Positions 56,187 to 64,000 of a stretch of DNA of 64,000 nucleotides are shown piece after piece. Made by a program: the position numbers and the translations under genes. Each line of letters opens with the position of its first letter. Position 1 is the first letter of the stretch. Origin of the DNA: Streptomyces griseoloalbus (GTDB lineage Bacteria; Actinomycetota; Actinomycetes; Streptomycetales; Streptomycetaceae); the NCBI GenBank assembly GCA_014650015.1, contig BMUD01000023.1, positions 1 through 64,000 on the forward strand, written 5' to 3'. Below the pieces are notes generated by a model. That model was not told where the DNA came from. It did no database searches and saw only the letters and a program-made list of their open reading frames with translations.

Positions 56187-56941
56187 CAGCCGCTCACCGT
56201 CCGCCGCTCGATCCTCTTGTCCGCCGCCTGCTCCGGGCTCAGGACGACCACCCGCTGCACGAAGACGCCGGGCAGATGCACCGCGTCCGGGTCGAGGGCG
56301 CCGGGCTCGACCAGTTCCTCCACCTCCGCGACCGTCACCCGGCCCGCCATCGCGGCCAGGGGGTTGAAGTTGCGGGCGGACTTGTTGAAGACCAGGTTCC
56401 CGTGCCGGTCGCCCTTCGCCGCCCGCACCAGCGCGTAGTCGGTACGGATCCCGCGCTCCAGCACGTACTCCGTGCCGTCGAACTCCCTGACCTCCTTCGC
56501 GGGTGAGGCCAGCACCACCCCGCCGGAACCGTCGTAGCGCCAGGGCAGTCCGCCCTCGGCGACCTGCGTGCCCACCCCGGCCGGGGTGTAGAACGCCGGA
56601 ATGCCGGCGCCCCCGGCGCGCAGCCGCTCGGCGAGGGTGCCCTGCGGAATGAGCTCCACCTCCAGCTCGCCGGCCAGGTACTGCCGCGCGAACTCCTTGT
56701 TCGCCCCGATGTAGGAACCGGTCACCCGGGCGATCCGGCCCGCCGCCAGCAGCACCGCGAGCCCGGACTCCAGCGCCCCGCAGTTGTTCGAGACGACCGA
56801 CAGACCGCCGACCCCCCGCCCGTACAGCGCCCGGATCAGCACGTCCGGCACACCGCTGAGGCCGAAACCGCCCACCGCCAGTGACGCGCCGTCCGGCACG
56901 TCAGCCACCGCCTCCGCAGCCGAGGCGACCACCTTGTCCAT
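56186..56941 (-). CDS. pcaI: 3-oxoadipate CoA-transferase alpha subunit
   Basis: 251-residue alpha subunit, first gene of the pca operon. CoA-transferase landmarks are [17 protein letters not shown] and [18 protein letters not shown]. The next pathway enzyme, the thiolase PcaF, is not encoded in this operon. The promoter lies in the divergent region shared with pcaV. GGGATGGGG precedes the ATG. Confidence 0.95.
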   Translation of the reverse strand: MDKVVASAAEAVADVPDGASLAVGGFGLSGVPDVLIRALYGRGVGGLSVVSNNCGALESGLAVLLAAGRIARVTGSYIGANKEFARQYLAGELEVELIPQGTLAERLRAGGAGIPAFYTPAGVGTQVAEGGLPWRYDGSGGVVLASPAKEVREFDGTEYVLERGIRTDYALVRAAKGDRHGNLVFNKSARNFNPLAAMAGRVTVAEVEELVEPGALDPDAVHLPGVFVQRVVVLSPEQAADKRIERRTVSG

Positions 56942-57100
56942 CCGAGGAACCCCATCCCTTGCAGACGACCCGACCTCGATTAGTCAGGGCACTGAGTATT
57001 TCCACGAGATGACAGTGCTGTCCAGTATTGTTCGGTCCACCAATAAAAATCAGTGCACCGACGAAACGGTGCACCGATGACTCCGACCGTGGGAGCGCAG
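56942..57100. promoter_or_regulatory. Divergent pcaI-pcaV promoter with inverted repeat
   Basis: 159 bp holding both promoters. GTGCACCG-ACGAAA-CGGTGCAC (57053-57074) is a perfect 8-6-8 inverted repeat 27 bp before the pcaV ATG; GGCACTG and CAGTGCTG (about 56987-57020) form a second, wider pair nearer pcaI. MarR operators are short palindromes, so either could be the PcaV site. Confidence 0.6.
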
Positions 57101-57565
57101 ATGGCCGCCGTGGACCTCACCACCCATCCCGGGCATCTGGCCCGGCGGCTCCAGCAGGCGCACTACCTGCTGTGGAACACGATGGTCTCCGAGGAGATCA
57201 CCTCGCCGCAGTTCGCGGTCCTCAACGCGCTCGTCGCGGAACCGGGGCTGGACCAGCGCACCGTGGGGGAGCGGGTCGGACTGGACCGGTCCACCATCGC
57301 CGAGGTGATCGGCCGGCTCATCAGACGCGGGCTGCTCGACAAGGTCCGCGACCCCCAGGACGGCCGCCGCTTCCTGTTGCGCCTCACCGACGACGGTGTA
57401 CGCACGCACCGCAGGCTCACGGTGCGCACCGCGCGCATGAACCAGGTCTTCCTTGCCCCGCTCGGCCCCGAGGAGCAGGCGGTCTTCATCGACCTGATCC
57501 GACGGGTGGCGGACGCGGCCGAAGGTCTGCGCGATCCGGCCTCCTCCCTGGCCGCCCCGCACTGA
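57101..57565 (+). CDS. pcaV: PcaV, MarR-family protocatechuate-responsive repressor
   Basis: 154-residue MarR regulator divergent from the pca operon. Winged helix: LDQRTVGERVGLDRSTIAEV, wing DPQDGRRFLLRLT. Numbering from the ATG at 57101 puts Arg15 and His21 in HLARRLQQAHYLLW; as I recall, Arg15 is the key ligand-binding residue of the S. coelicolor protein, which supports this start over the upstream in-frame ATG at 57053. GGGAG lies 5 nt before. Protocatechuate should release it from DNA. Confidence 0.93.
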   Translation: MAAVDLTTHPGHLARRLQQAHYLLWNTMVSEEITSPQFAVLNALVAEPGLDQRTVGERVGLDRSTIAEVIGRLIRRGLLDKVRDPQDGRRFLLRLTDDGVRTHRRLTVRTARMNQVFLAPLGPEEQAVFIDLIRRVADAAEGLRDPASSLAAPH

Positions 57566-57586
57566 CCCGGTCCCGTCGGGGGCCGC

Positions 57587-58594
57587 TCAGGACGCCTTCG
57601 CGTACACCACCCACACCTGACCGCGCGCGAAGTTCATCCGCTCGCCCTCGTCGGTGGTGAACGAGGTGCCGTCCTCGGCGGTCGGGCGGCTCCAGTTCGC
57701 CTCGTACGCGCGTCCGCCGCGCAGCACGGTGGCCTCCCCGGAACCCACCGTCTCGGTATAGGGGGTGTTGTTGCCGAGGAAGTCCTGGAAGGCGGAACGA
57801 CGCACGGTCACGTACTGCACGACGACCGTCGCGGGCGCCAGCCGCTCGCCCTCCGTGGTGACCGCCGGGGCGCCGTCCATCGAGACCAGCCAGCGGTCGC
57901 CGGGGCCGGACCAGGTGAAGGTGGTGCGGGCCGCCGGATAGCGCACCGTGAACGCGTCCTCGGGCGCGCCGTCCGCGGGGGGCCGGCCGTAGTGGAAGCC
58001 GTTCGTCAGGGCGGCCGGGCCGGGCAGGTCGTCCATCAGCCGCCCGGGCCGCAGATAGAGGTTGTGCGGCGCGGGCCGGCCGGGGCCCCGGACGAACACA
58101 CCGGGCGCCGACTCGGGTGTCACCGCCTCCAGCGGCGCCCGGTCGATCAGCGGCAGCAGCTTGCCCTGCGCCCCGGAGAAGGCCAGCACCGGCCGGTCGA
58201 ACTGGCGCAGCAGCTCCAGATCGGACTCACGGGCGCTGCGCACCGGCCCGACGGAGTCGGGGAGCCGGGTGGCGTACACCGCCATCAGCCGGCTCATCCC
58301 GCCCTCGACCTGCTCGACGTACACCACGTCCGCGTCCTCCAGGCCCGTGTGGGGCCGGGCGGCGCGGGCGTTGTCGATCTTCACGGCGAGCACGGGAGGA
58401 CCGTCCGCCCCGCCCGGCCCTGTCTCCCGGGGTGCCGGGGACGACTGCCGCGGCGATCCGCGCCCGTCGTCGCCCGGACCGTCCGGCATCGTGCACCCCG
58501 CCGCCAGGCCGGCCGCCACCAAGGCGGCCAGCAGCACCCTCGCCCCCGTGCCGCGCCGTGCGCGTGCCCGTCGTTCCGTGCCCACCGTCGCCAC
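57587..58594 (-). CDS. DUF3048 lipoprotein
   Basis: 335-residue secreted lipoprotein with lipobox LAAGC (acyl Cys about residue 34) after an Arg-rich start. The two DUF3048 domains follow (PVLAVKIDNARAARPHTGLE, ADVVYVEQVEGGMSRLMAVY; later FTWSGPGDRWLVSMDG). The family is widespread in Gram-positive bacteria with no established function; some homologues (YerB-like) are envelope proteins. GTG start at 58594. Confidence 0.87.
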   Translation of the reverse strand: MATVGTERRARARRGTGARVLLAALVAAGLAAGCTMPDGPGDDGRGSPRQSSPAPRETGPGGADGPPVLAVKIDNARAARPHTGLEDADVVYVEQVEGGMSRLMAVYATRLPDSVGPVRSARESDLELLRQFDRPVLAFSGAQGKLLPLIDRAPLEAVTPESAPGVFVRGPGRPAPHNLYLRPGRLMDDLPGPAALTNGFHYGRPPADGAPEDAFTVRYPAARTTFTWSGPGDRWLVSMDGAPAVTTEGERLAPATVVVQYVTVRRSAFQDFLGNNTPYTETVGSGEATVLRGGRAYEANWSRPTAEDGTSFTTDEGERMNFARGQVWVVYAKAS

Positions 58595-58793
58595 CGCGCC
58601 TGCCTCATGTCATCAGTTGTCTTAATTGTGTGCTTGTCCGATCGTCGCTGGCCATACCCGGTCGCAAGCGGTCCCGCGCGGTGTGTTCCGCCGATCGGCT
58701 CAGCCACGGGCGGGTTCGGCAGGCGGCCGCTCGGGTACCCGGACGCCCACCGCACGAGCGACACACCGGCCACCACGGAGGGAGCGGGCGGCG

Positions 58794-59984
58794 ATGAGGG
58801 CACTGACCTGGCAGGGAAAGCGGGACGTACGGGTGGAGAACGTGCCCGACCCCCGGATCGAGGAACCGACGGACGCGGTCATCCGCATCACCTCCACCGG
58901 ACTGTGCGGGTCGGACCTGCATCTGTACGAGGTGCTCACCCCGTTCATGACCCCGGGCGACATCCTCGGCCACGAGCCGATGGGGATCGTCGAGGAGGTC
59001 GGCGCGGCCGTGCCCGACCTCCAGGTGGGCGACCGGGTCGTGGTGCCGTTCCAGATCGCCTGCGGCAACTGCTGGATGTGCCTGACCGGACTGCCCACCC
59101 AGTGCGAGACCACCCAGGTCAGCGCCGAGGGCATGGGCGCGGCCCTGTTCGGCTACACCCGGCTCTACGGCGCCGTCCCGGGAGCCCAGGCCGAGTACCT
59201 GCGCGTGCCGCAGGCGCAGTACGGGCCGATCAAGGTGCCCGAGGGCCCGCCCGACGACCGGTTCGTCTACCTCTCCGACGTGCTGCCCACCGCCTGGCAG
59301 GCGGTCGCCTACGCCGGCGTCCCGCAGGGCGGCAGTGTCGCCGTGCTCGGACTCGGCCCCATCGGCGACATGGCCTGCCGGGTCGCCCAGGTCAAGGGCG
59401 CCGGGCGGGTGTTCGGCGTGGACCTGGTCCCGGAACGGCTGCGCCGGGCGCGTGAACGGGGCGTGGAGACCTTCGACCTGCGCTCCTTCGACGACGAGAA
59501 GGAACTCGTCGCCGCGATCCGCGACCAGACCGACGGCCGCGGCCCCGACGCCGTGATCGACGCCGTCGGCACCGAGGCGCACGGCAGCGCGGCGGCCCGC
59601 ATGGTGCAGAACGCCTCGGCGCTGCTGCCCCGCAAACTGAGCGGCCCGATGGCGGAGCGCTTCAGCGTCGACCGGCTCGCCGCCCTCCACACCGCGATCG
59701 AACTGGTGCGCCGCGGCGGCACCCTCTCCATCGTCGGCGTCTACGGCGGCATGGCCGACCCGATGCCCATGCTCACCCTGTTCGACAAGCAGATCCAGAT
59801 CCGCATGGGCCAGGCGAACGTACGCCGCTGGAGCGACGAGATCATCCCCTACCTCACCGACGAGGACCCGCTCGGTGTCGACGACTTCGCCACCCACCGC
59901 GTACCGCTCGGCGAGGCACCGCGGGCCTACGAGATGTTCCAGGGCAAGCAGGACGGCGCCGTGAAGGTGCTCATGCAGCCCTGA
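58794..59984 (+). CDS. Zinc-dependent alcohol dehydrogenase (glutathione-independent FDH-like)
   Basis: 396-residue medium-chain dehydrogenase. Catalytic-zinc ligands Cys in TGLCGSDLHLYE and Glu in GHEPMGIVEEVG; structural-zinc cysteines in CGNCWMCLTGLPTQC; NAD-binding motif VLGLGPIGDMACRVAQ. The structural loop and length match glutathione-independent formaldehyde dehydrogenase-like proteins common in Streptomyces. The true alcohol or aldehyde is unknown. ATG at 58794 behind GGAGGGAG. Confidence 0.88.
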   Translation: MRALTWQGKRDVRVENVPDPRIEEPTDAVIRITSTGLCGSDLHLYEVLTPFMTPGDILGHEPMGIVEEVGAAVPDLQVGDRVVVPFQIACGNCWMCLTGLPTQCETTQVSAEGMGAALFGYTRLYGAVPGAQAEYLRVPQAQYGPIKVPEGPPDDRFVYLSDVLPTAWQAVAYAGVPQGGSVAVLGLGPIGDMACRVAQVKGAGRVFGVDLVPERLRRARERGVETFDLRSFDDEKELVAAIRDQTDGRGPDAVIDAVGTEAHGSAAARMVQNASALLPRKLSGPMAERFSVDRLAALHTAIELVRRGGTLSIVGVYGGMADPMPMLTLFDKQIQIRMGQANVRRWSDEIIPYLTDEDPLGVDDFATHRVPLGEAPRAYEMFQGKQDGAVKVLMQP

Positions 59985-59993
59985 CCCGGCCGC

Positions 59994-60018
59994 GGCGGCC
60001 CCTGACTCAGGGGCCGCC
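59994..60018. terminator. Bidirectional terminator overlapping the ligase stop
   Basis: GGCGGCCCCTGA-C-TCAGGGGCCGCC, 12-bp arms around one base, lies between the convergent dehydrogenase and ligase genes and contains the ligase stop codon. Confidence 0.8.
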
Positions 60019-61074
60019 GAGGATCTCGGCCAGGTCGTAGCGGACCGGCTCCTCCAACTGCGCGTACGTGCAGCTCTCCGGGGTGCGGTCCGGGCGCCAG
60101 CGGCGGAAGCGGGCGGTGTGCCGGAAACGCTGCCCGTTCTCCATGTGGTCGTAGGCCACCTCGGCCACCCGCTCCGGCCGCAGCGGCACCCAGGAGAGGT
60201 CCTTCCGCCCCGACCAGCGGCTCGGCGCCCCGGGCAGCCTCGCCGTCTCGTGCGCCGCCTCGTCCGCCCAGGCCGCCCACGGATGGTCCGTCACGTCGTC
60301 CAGGCGCAGCGGTTCCAGTTCCCCGATCAGCTCCGCGCGCCGCTTCATGGGGAACGCGGCGGACACCCCGACGTGCTGGAGGGCGCCGCCCGGGTCGTAG
60401 AGGCCCAGCAGCAGCGAGCCCACGACCGGGCCGCTCTTGTGCAGGCGGTACCCGGCGACGACCACGTCGGCCGTGCGCTCGTGCTTGATCTTGAACATGG
60501 CGCGTTCGTCCTGGCGGTAACGGAGGTCCAGCGGCTTGGCGATCACCCCGTCCAGACCCGCCCCCTCGTACTGCTCGAACCACCCCCGCGCCACCTCGAT
60601 GTCGGTCGTCGCGGGCGCCACATGCACCGGAGGGGTGACCCCGTCCAGCGCCCCGGTCAGCAGCGCCCGCCGGTCGGCCAGCGGCACGTCCAGCAGCGAC
60701 TCGTCCGCCAGCGCCAGCAGATCGAAGGCGACCAGCGAGGCCGGAGTCCGCTCGGCCAGCATCCGCACCCGGGAGTCCGCCGGGTGGATGCGCTCGGTGA
60801 GCGCGTCGAAGTCCAGATGCCCCTCCCGCGCGATGACGATCTCCCCGTCCACCACGCACCGCTCGGGCAGCCGCCCCCGCACCGCATCCACCAGCTCGGG
60901 AAAATACCTGGTCAGTGGCTTCCCGGTACGGCTGCCCAGCTCCACCTCGGCCCCGTCGCGGAACACGATGGCCCGGAAGCCGTCCCACTTCGCCTCGTAC
61001 TGCATGCCCGGCGGGATCCTGGCCACGGACTTGGCGAGCATCGGCTTCACGGGTGGCATGACGGGCAGATCCAT
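60007..61074 (-). CDS. ATP-dependent DNA ligase (LigC/LigD-ligase type)
   Basis: 355-residue ATP-dependent DNA ligase. Motif I with the adenylated lysine is K29 in YEAKWDGFR; later motifs are LGSRTGKPL, VVDGEIV, AFDLLA, GLDGVIAKPLDLRY and FKIKH. The C-terminal OB-fold follows. It lacks the nuclease and polymerase parts of a full LigD and is divergent from a separate LigD-type polymerase gene, so the two probably act together, with Ku encoded elsewhere, in non-homologous end joining. Confidence 0.93.
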   Translation of the reverse strand: MDLPVMPPVKPMLAKSVARIPPGMQYEAKWDGFRAIVFRDGAEVELGSRTGKPLTRYFPELVDAVRGRLPERCVVDGEIVIAREGHLDFDALTERIHPADSRVRMLAERTPASLVAFDLLALADESLLDVPLADRRALLTGALDGVTPPVHVAPATTDIEVARGWFEQYEGAGLDGVIAKPLDLRYRQDERAMFKIKHERTADVVVAGYRLHKSGPVVGSLLLGLYDPGGALQHVGVSAAFPMKRRAELIGELEPLRLDDVTDHPWAAWADEAAHETARLPGAPSRWSGRKDLSWVPLRPERVAEVAYDHMENGQRFRHTARFRRWRPDRTPESCTYAQLEEPVRYDLAEILGGP

Positions 61075-61218
61075 GGTCCGACTCTAGAAGCGGTCCACAG
61101 GGCCCGCCTGCCGAGCACCGGCGATGAGTCCGGGCGCCCGTCGCCGGGCGGTACCGGCCCCCGGAGAGCCGGGCCGGCTGATGTGCGAGGTGTGCCCGGT
61201 ACGCCTACCGTGGCTCGC

Positions 61219-62241
61219 ATGGGTGACGCGGTGGAACTCGAGGTGGCCGGCCGGACCGTACGGCTGTCCAGCCCGGACAAGGTGTTCTTCCCCGAACGCG
61301 GCTTCACCAAGCTGGACCTCGCCCGCTATTACGCCGCGGTCGGCCCCGGCATCCTGCGCGCCCTCAGGAACCGGCCCACCACCCTGCAGCGCTACCCGGA
61401 CGGCATCACCGGCGAGTGGTTCTACCAGAAGCGCGCTCCCAAGGGCATGCCCGACTGGATCCCCACCGCCCACATCACCTTCCCCAGTGGCCGCAGCGCC
61501 GACGAGATGTGTCCCACCGAGGAGGCCGCCGTGGTGTGGGCGGCCCAGTACGGCACCCTCGTCTTCCACCCCTGGCCGGTGCGCCGCGACGACGTCGACC
61601 ACCCCGACGAACTCCGCATCGACCTCGACCCGCAGCCCGGCACCGACTACGACGACGCCGCCCGCGCCGCCGGAGAACTGCGCGCCGTGCTCGACGAGCA
61701 CGGGCTGCGCGGCTGGCCGAAGACCTCCGGCGGCCGGGGCCTGCACGTCTTCGTGCCCATCGAGCCGCGCTGGACCTTCACCCAGGTCCGCCGCGCCGCC
61801 ATCGCCGTGGGCCGCGAGATGGAGCGCCGGATGCCGGAGCGGGTGACCATCAAGTGGTGGAAGGAGGAGCGCGGCGAGCGCATCTTCGTCGACTACAACC
61901 AGACCGCCCGCGACCGCACCATCGCCTCCGCCTACTCCGTACGCCCCCGCCCGTACGCCCCCGTCTCCGCCCCCCTGCGCTGGGACGAGGTGGGCGTCGC
62001 CCACCCGCAGGACTTCGACATCACGACCATGCCCGCGCGCTTCGCCGAACTCGGCGACGTGCACGCGGACATGGACGATCACGCCTTCTCGCTGGAGCCC
62101 CTGCTCGAACTCGCCCGCCGCGACGAACACGACCACGGCCTGGGCGACCTGCCGTACCCGCCCGAGTATCCGAAGATGCCCGGGGAACCCAGCCGGGTAC
62201 AACCGAGCCGGGCCAGGAAGCCGAAACCCTCGGCCTCCTGA
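61219..62241 (+). CDS. LigD-type polymerase/primase domain protein
   Basis: 340-residue archaeo-eukaryotic primase-type polymerase (Prim-PolC/PolD class). Catalytic acidic residues are in RIDLDPQPGTDY; nucleotide-binding SGGRGLHVFVP and a third metal residue in ERIFVDYNQTARDRTIAS. It extends and fills broken ends, preferring ribonucleotides, in bacterial NHEJ. It stands alone rather than fused to ligase; the divergent ligase across 144 bp is the likely partner. The Lys/Pro-rich tail is short. Confidence 0.93.
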   Translation: MGDAVELEVAGRTVRLSSPDKVFFPERGFTKLDLARYYAAVGPGILRALRNRPTTLQRYPDGITGEWFYQKRAPKGMPDWIPTAHITFPSGRSADEMCPTEEAAVVWAAQYGTLVFHPWPVRRDDVDHPDELRIDLDPQPGTDYDDAARAAGELRAVLDEHGLRGWPKTSGGRGLHVFVPIEPRWTFTQVRRAAIAVGREMERRMPERVTIKWWKEERGERIFVDYNQTARDRTIASAYSVRPRPYAPVSAPLRWDEVGVAHPQDFDITTMPARFAELGDVHADMDDHAFSLEPLLELARRDEHDHGLGDLPYPPEYPKMPGEPSRVQPSRARKPKPSAS

Positions 62242-62270
62242 CCCGGTGCGTCACACGGAGCTACGCGGTA

Positions 62271-64000
62271 CTACAGCTCCCTGATCCGGACGTCCCGGTA
62301 CGAGACCACGTCCGTCGTGCCGTGCACCTGCAGTCCGATGTAGCCGGAGGCGAACCGCCGCCCGTCCGTGCCCGGGTCGTCCGAGCGCGGAGGGGTGAAG
62401 TCCTGGCCGCCGGTGTTGTCGAACTCGTTGATCAGCACACCGTTGCGGTAGACCGAGTAGTGCTGGTCCACCACACGGATCTCGTAGTCGTTCCAGGTGC
62501 CCTTCTGCGTCACGCCCGCGCCGGCCAGGCCCACGCGGTCGAAGCCGTAGATAGAGCCCGACTTGTACATGTCGCCGCTGGGCGAGTCGAACGCCTGCAC
62601 CTCGTGTCCGTACTTGATGGCGACCCACTCCGGACGTGACTCCTCCGGGTGGTCGTGGACCTGCGGGAACCGCACGAACACACCGGAGTTGGCGTTGCCG
62701 GTGCCCGGGGCGTCGTCACGCCACTGGAGCTTCAGCGAGAAGTCGCCGTACTTGCGCTCGGGGAACCACAGCATGCCGAGCCCCGGCTTGGTGGTGCCGG
62801 AGGTGATCGACCCGTCCGGGTTCAGCGCGAACGAACCGCCGCCCACCTGCTCCCACTGGGCGAACGACTCCTCGGTGCCGTCGAGGATCTTGCGGTATCC
62901 CTCGGTCTGGCCCGGCTTGCCGATGCCGGACTGGCGGGCGGCCTTGTTGATGGCCCGGTACTCCCGCTTGTCTATGACCCCTTCCCCCTGGAGCGCGTCC
63001 AGGACGCTCTGGACGTGCTTGAGGAAGAGGGCCTGCGAGGTCCACTCCTTCTCGTCCTCGATCAGCTCACCGATCCGGCACCGGTTGTTGGTGACCCGGT
63101 TGGGCACGCCCGAGTCGACCGTGCCGACGATCACCGTCAGCCGCTCGTCGTACTCCGGGCAGTTGGGCGCCGGCACGCCGCCGTCCGCCACGACCGTGAA
63201 GCTCGTCGTGAGCGGCGCGGAGGTGTTGCCCGCCTTGTCGCTCGCCCGGTACGCCAGGGTGTGCCGGCCCGCCCGGTCGACCACCACGGGCGCGGTGTAC
63301 GCCAGGTACGGCCCGCCGTCGAGCGAGTACTCGATGCCGGCGACGCCGGAACCTCCGTGCCCGTCGTCGGCGCTGATGGTCACGGTGGCGTCGCCGACGT
63401 AGGCGCCGTCGGAGTTCCTGGTGCCCTCGACGGTCACGCCGGTCGCCGGCGGGGTGGTGTCCTGCGGAGGAGCGGCGACGACCGTGAACTCCACGCTCTT
63501 CTCCGCCGCCGCGTTGCCCGCCTTGTCGGTGGCGCGGTAGCGCACGGTGTGCGTACCGGCCTGGTGGACCATCACCGGACCGGTGTACGCCTGCCAGGCA
63601 CCGTCGGCACCGATCGCGTACTCGATGGTGTTGACGCCGGAGCCGGTGTCCGACGCGGTGACGGTGACCGTCGCCATGTCGATGTAGGCGCCGTCGGGGT
63701 TCTTCTCACCGTCCACGGTCGCCGAGGTCTCCGGCGCGGTGGTGTCGTCGGACGGCTGTGCGACGACCGTGAACTCCACGCTCTTGTCGGCCGAGACGTT
63801 GCCGGCCTTGTCCAGGGCGCGGTAGCGCACCGTGTGGGCGCCTACCTGGTCGACGACGACCGGGGCGGTGTACGGCTGCCAGGCGCCGTCGGCCCCGATC
63901 GCGTACTCGATCCGGTCCACGCCCGAGCCCGCGTCGGTGGCCTCGACCACCACGCTCGCCGAACCGACGTACTCGCCCTTGGCGTTCTGCGTGCCGGTCA
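62271..64000 (-). CDS. DUF1080 (3-keto-disaccharide hydrolase-like) protein with Ig-type repeats, C-terminal part
   Basis: The reading frame stays open to the window edge, so the start is missing; 576 codons plus the stop are visible. At least three roughly 95-residue repeats occur here (for example YIDMATVTVTASDTGSGVNT, GTHTVRYRATDKAGNAAAEK), each an Ig/OmpL47-like beta-sandwich. A spacer follows (NCPEYDERLTVIVGTVDSGV), then the C-terminal DUF1080 concanavalin-like domain (MLWFPERKYGDFSLKLQWRD, NSGVFVRF, SGYIGLQVHG). Such proteins are large and secreted and often carry ThuA/PQQ domains upstream. It probably binds or cleaves an oxidised or unusual glycan. Confidence 0.85.
   Translation of the reverse strand, partial: TGTQNAKGEYVGSASVVVEATDAGSGVDRIEYAIGADGAWQPYTAPVVVDQVGAHTVRYRALDKAGNVSADKSVEFTVVAQPSDDTTAPETSATVDGEKNPDGAYIDMATVTVTASDTGSGVNTIEYAIGADGAWQAYTGPVMVHQAGTHTVRYRATDKAGNAAAEKSVEFTVVAAPPQDTTPPATGVTVEGTRNSDGAYVGDATVTISADDGHGGSGVAGIEYSLDGGPYLAYTAPVVVDRAGRHTLAYRASDKAGNTSAPLTTSFTVVADGGVPAPNCPEYDERLTVIVGTVDSGVPNRVTNNRCRIGELIEDEKEWTSQALFLKHVQSVLDALQGEGVIDKREYRAINKAARQSGIGKPGQTEGYRKILDGTEESFAQWEQVGGGSFALNPDGSITSGTTKPGLGMLWFPERKYGDFSLKLQWRDDAPGTGNANSGVFVRFPQVHDHPEESRPEWVAIKYGHEVQAFDSPSGDMYKSGSIYGFDRVGLAGAGVTQKGTWNDYEIRVVDQHYSVYRNGVLINEFDNTGGQDFTPPRSDDPGTDGRRFASGYIGLQVHGTTDVVSYRDVRIREL

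Overview
The window is high-GC actinobacterial chromosome and almost certainly Streptomyces. The evidence is pervasive GC-ending codons with long antisense shadow ORFs, frequent GTG starts and 4-bp start/stop overlaps, and a complete SapB (ramCSAB/ramR) locus whose 42-residue RamS precursor is recognisable almost residue for residue. The gene order resembles, from memory and unchecked, the right-hand part of the S. coelicolor chromosome. No rRNA, tRNA, CRISPR, prophage or intact insertion sequence was seen.

Layout. 1-7345: a leftward pentose-phosphate operon, tkt-tal-zwf-opcA-pgi (pgi runs off the window), divergent from an AraC-type regulator with a perfect palindrome in the shared promoter. 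7508-15034: a secreted GH16 glucanase behind a LacI-type operator palindrome, a histidine kinase/response regulator/MMPL exporter operon, the frameshifted tail of an IclR regulator, and a GH4 glycosidase. 15215-20669: an ATP-grasp protein divergent from a metallophosphoesterase-phosphopantetheinyl transferase pair, a small unknown protein, an XRE regulator with an ImmA/IrrE-type metalloprotein, and an orphan protein resembling a MmyB ligand-binding domain.

20734-26159: a tightly coupled operon whose products fit 4-hydroxyproline catabolism (three-subunit D-hydroxyproline dehydrogenase, DHDPS-type deaminase, proline racemase-type epimerase) plus its GntR regulator. 26217-34466: an alpha-glucan utilisation cluster (LacI regulator behind repeated CTTGCG motifs, ABC importer without its own ATPase, GH13 glucosidase, secreted GH87-type glucanase) with a 25-bp tandem repeat derived from the 3' end of the GH13 gene. 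34631-42721: a truncated haemoglobin, a decayed ABC-ATPase tail, then ramC, ramS, ramA, ramB and convergent ramR, with a strong hairpin between ramS and ramA.

43392-51560: a Tat-exported phospholipase C, a DMT permease divergent from a TetR regulator with a 16-bp-period operator array between them, a DUF2510 membrane protein, and a large AAA/TPR protein that looks like a LAL regulator without its DNA-binding domain. 51703-57565: the leftward beta-ketoadipate operon pcaI-pcaJ-pcaH-pcaG-pcaB-pcaL, divergent from the MarR regulator PcaV; the thiolase gene pcaF is absent. 57587-64000: a DUF3048 lipoprotein, a zinc alcohol dehydrogenase, a divergent NHEJ pair (ATP-dependent DNA ligase and LigD-type polymerase), and the C-terminal part of a repeat-rich DUF1080 glycan-active protein.

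The dominant theme is nutrient capture (glucans, hydroxyproline, aromatics, choline phospholipids) feeding central carbon metabolism, interleaved with the SapB developmental locus. I found no clearly new multi-gene system. The strongest undescribed-looking signals are the TetR/DMT operator array, the 3'-end-derived tandem repeats, the two decayed regulator/transporter tails, the missing pcaF and the HTH-less AAA protein.
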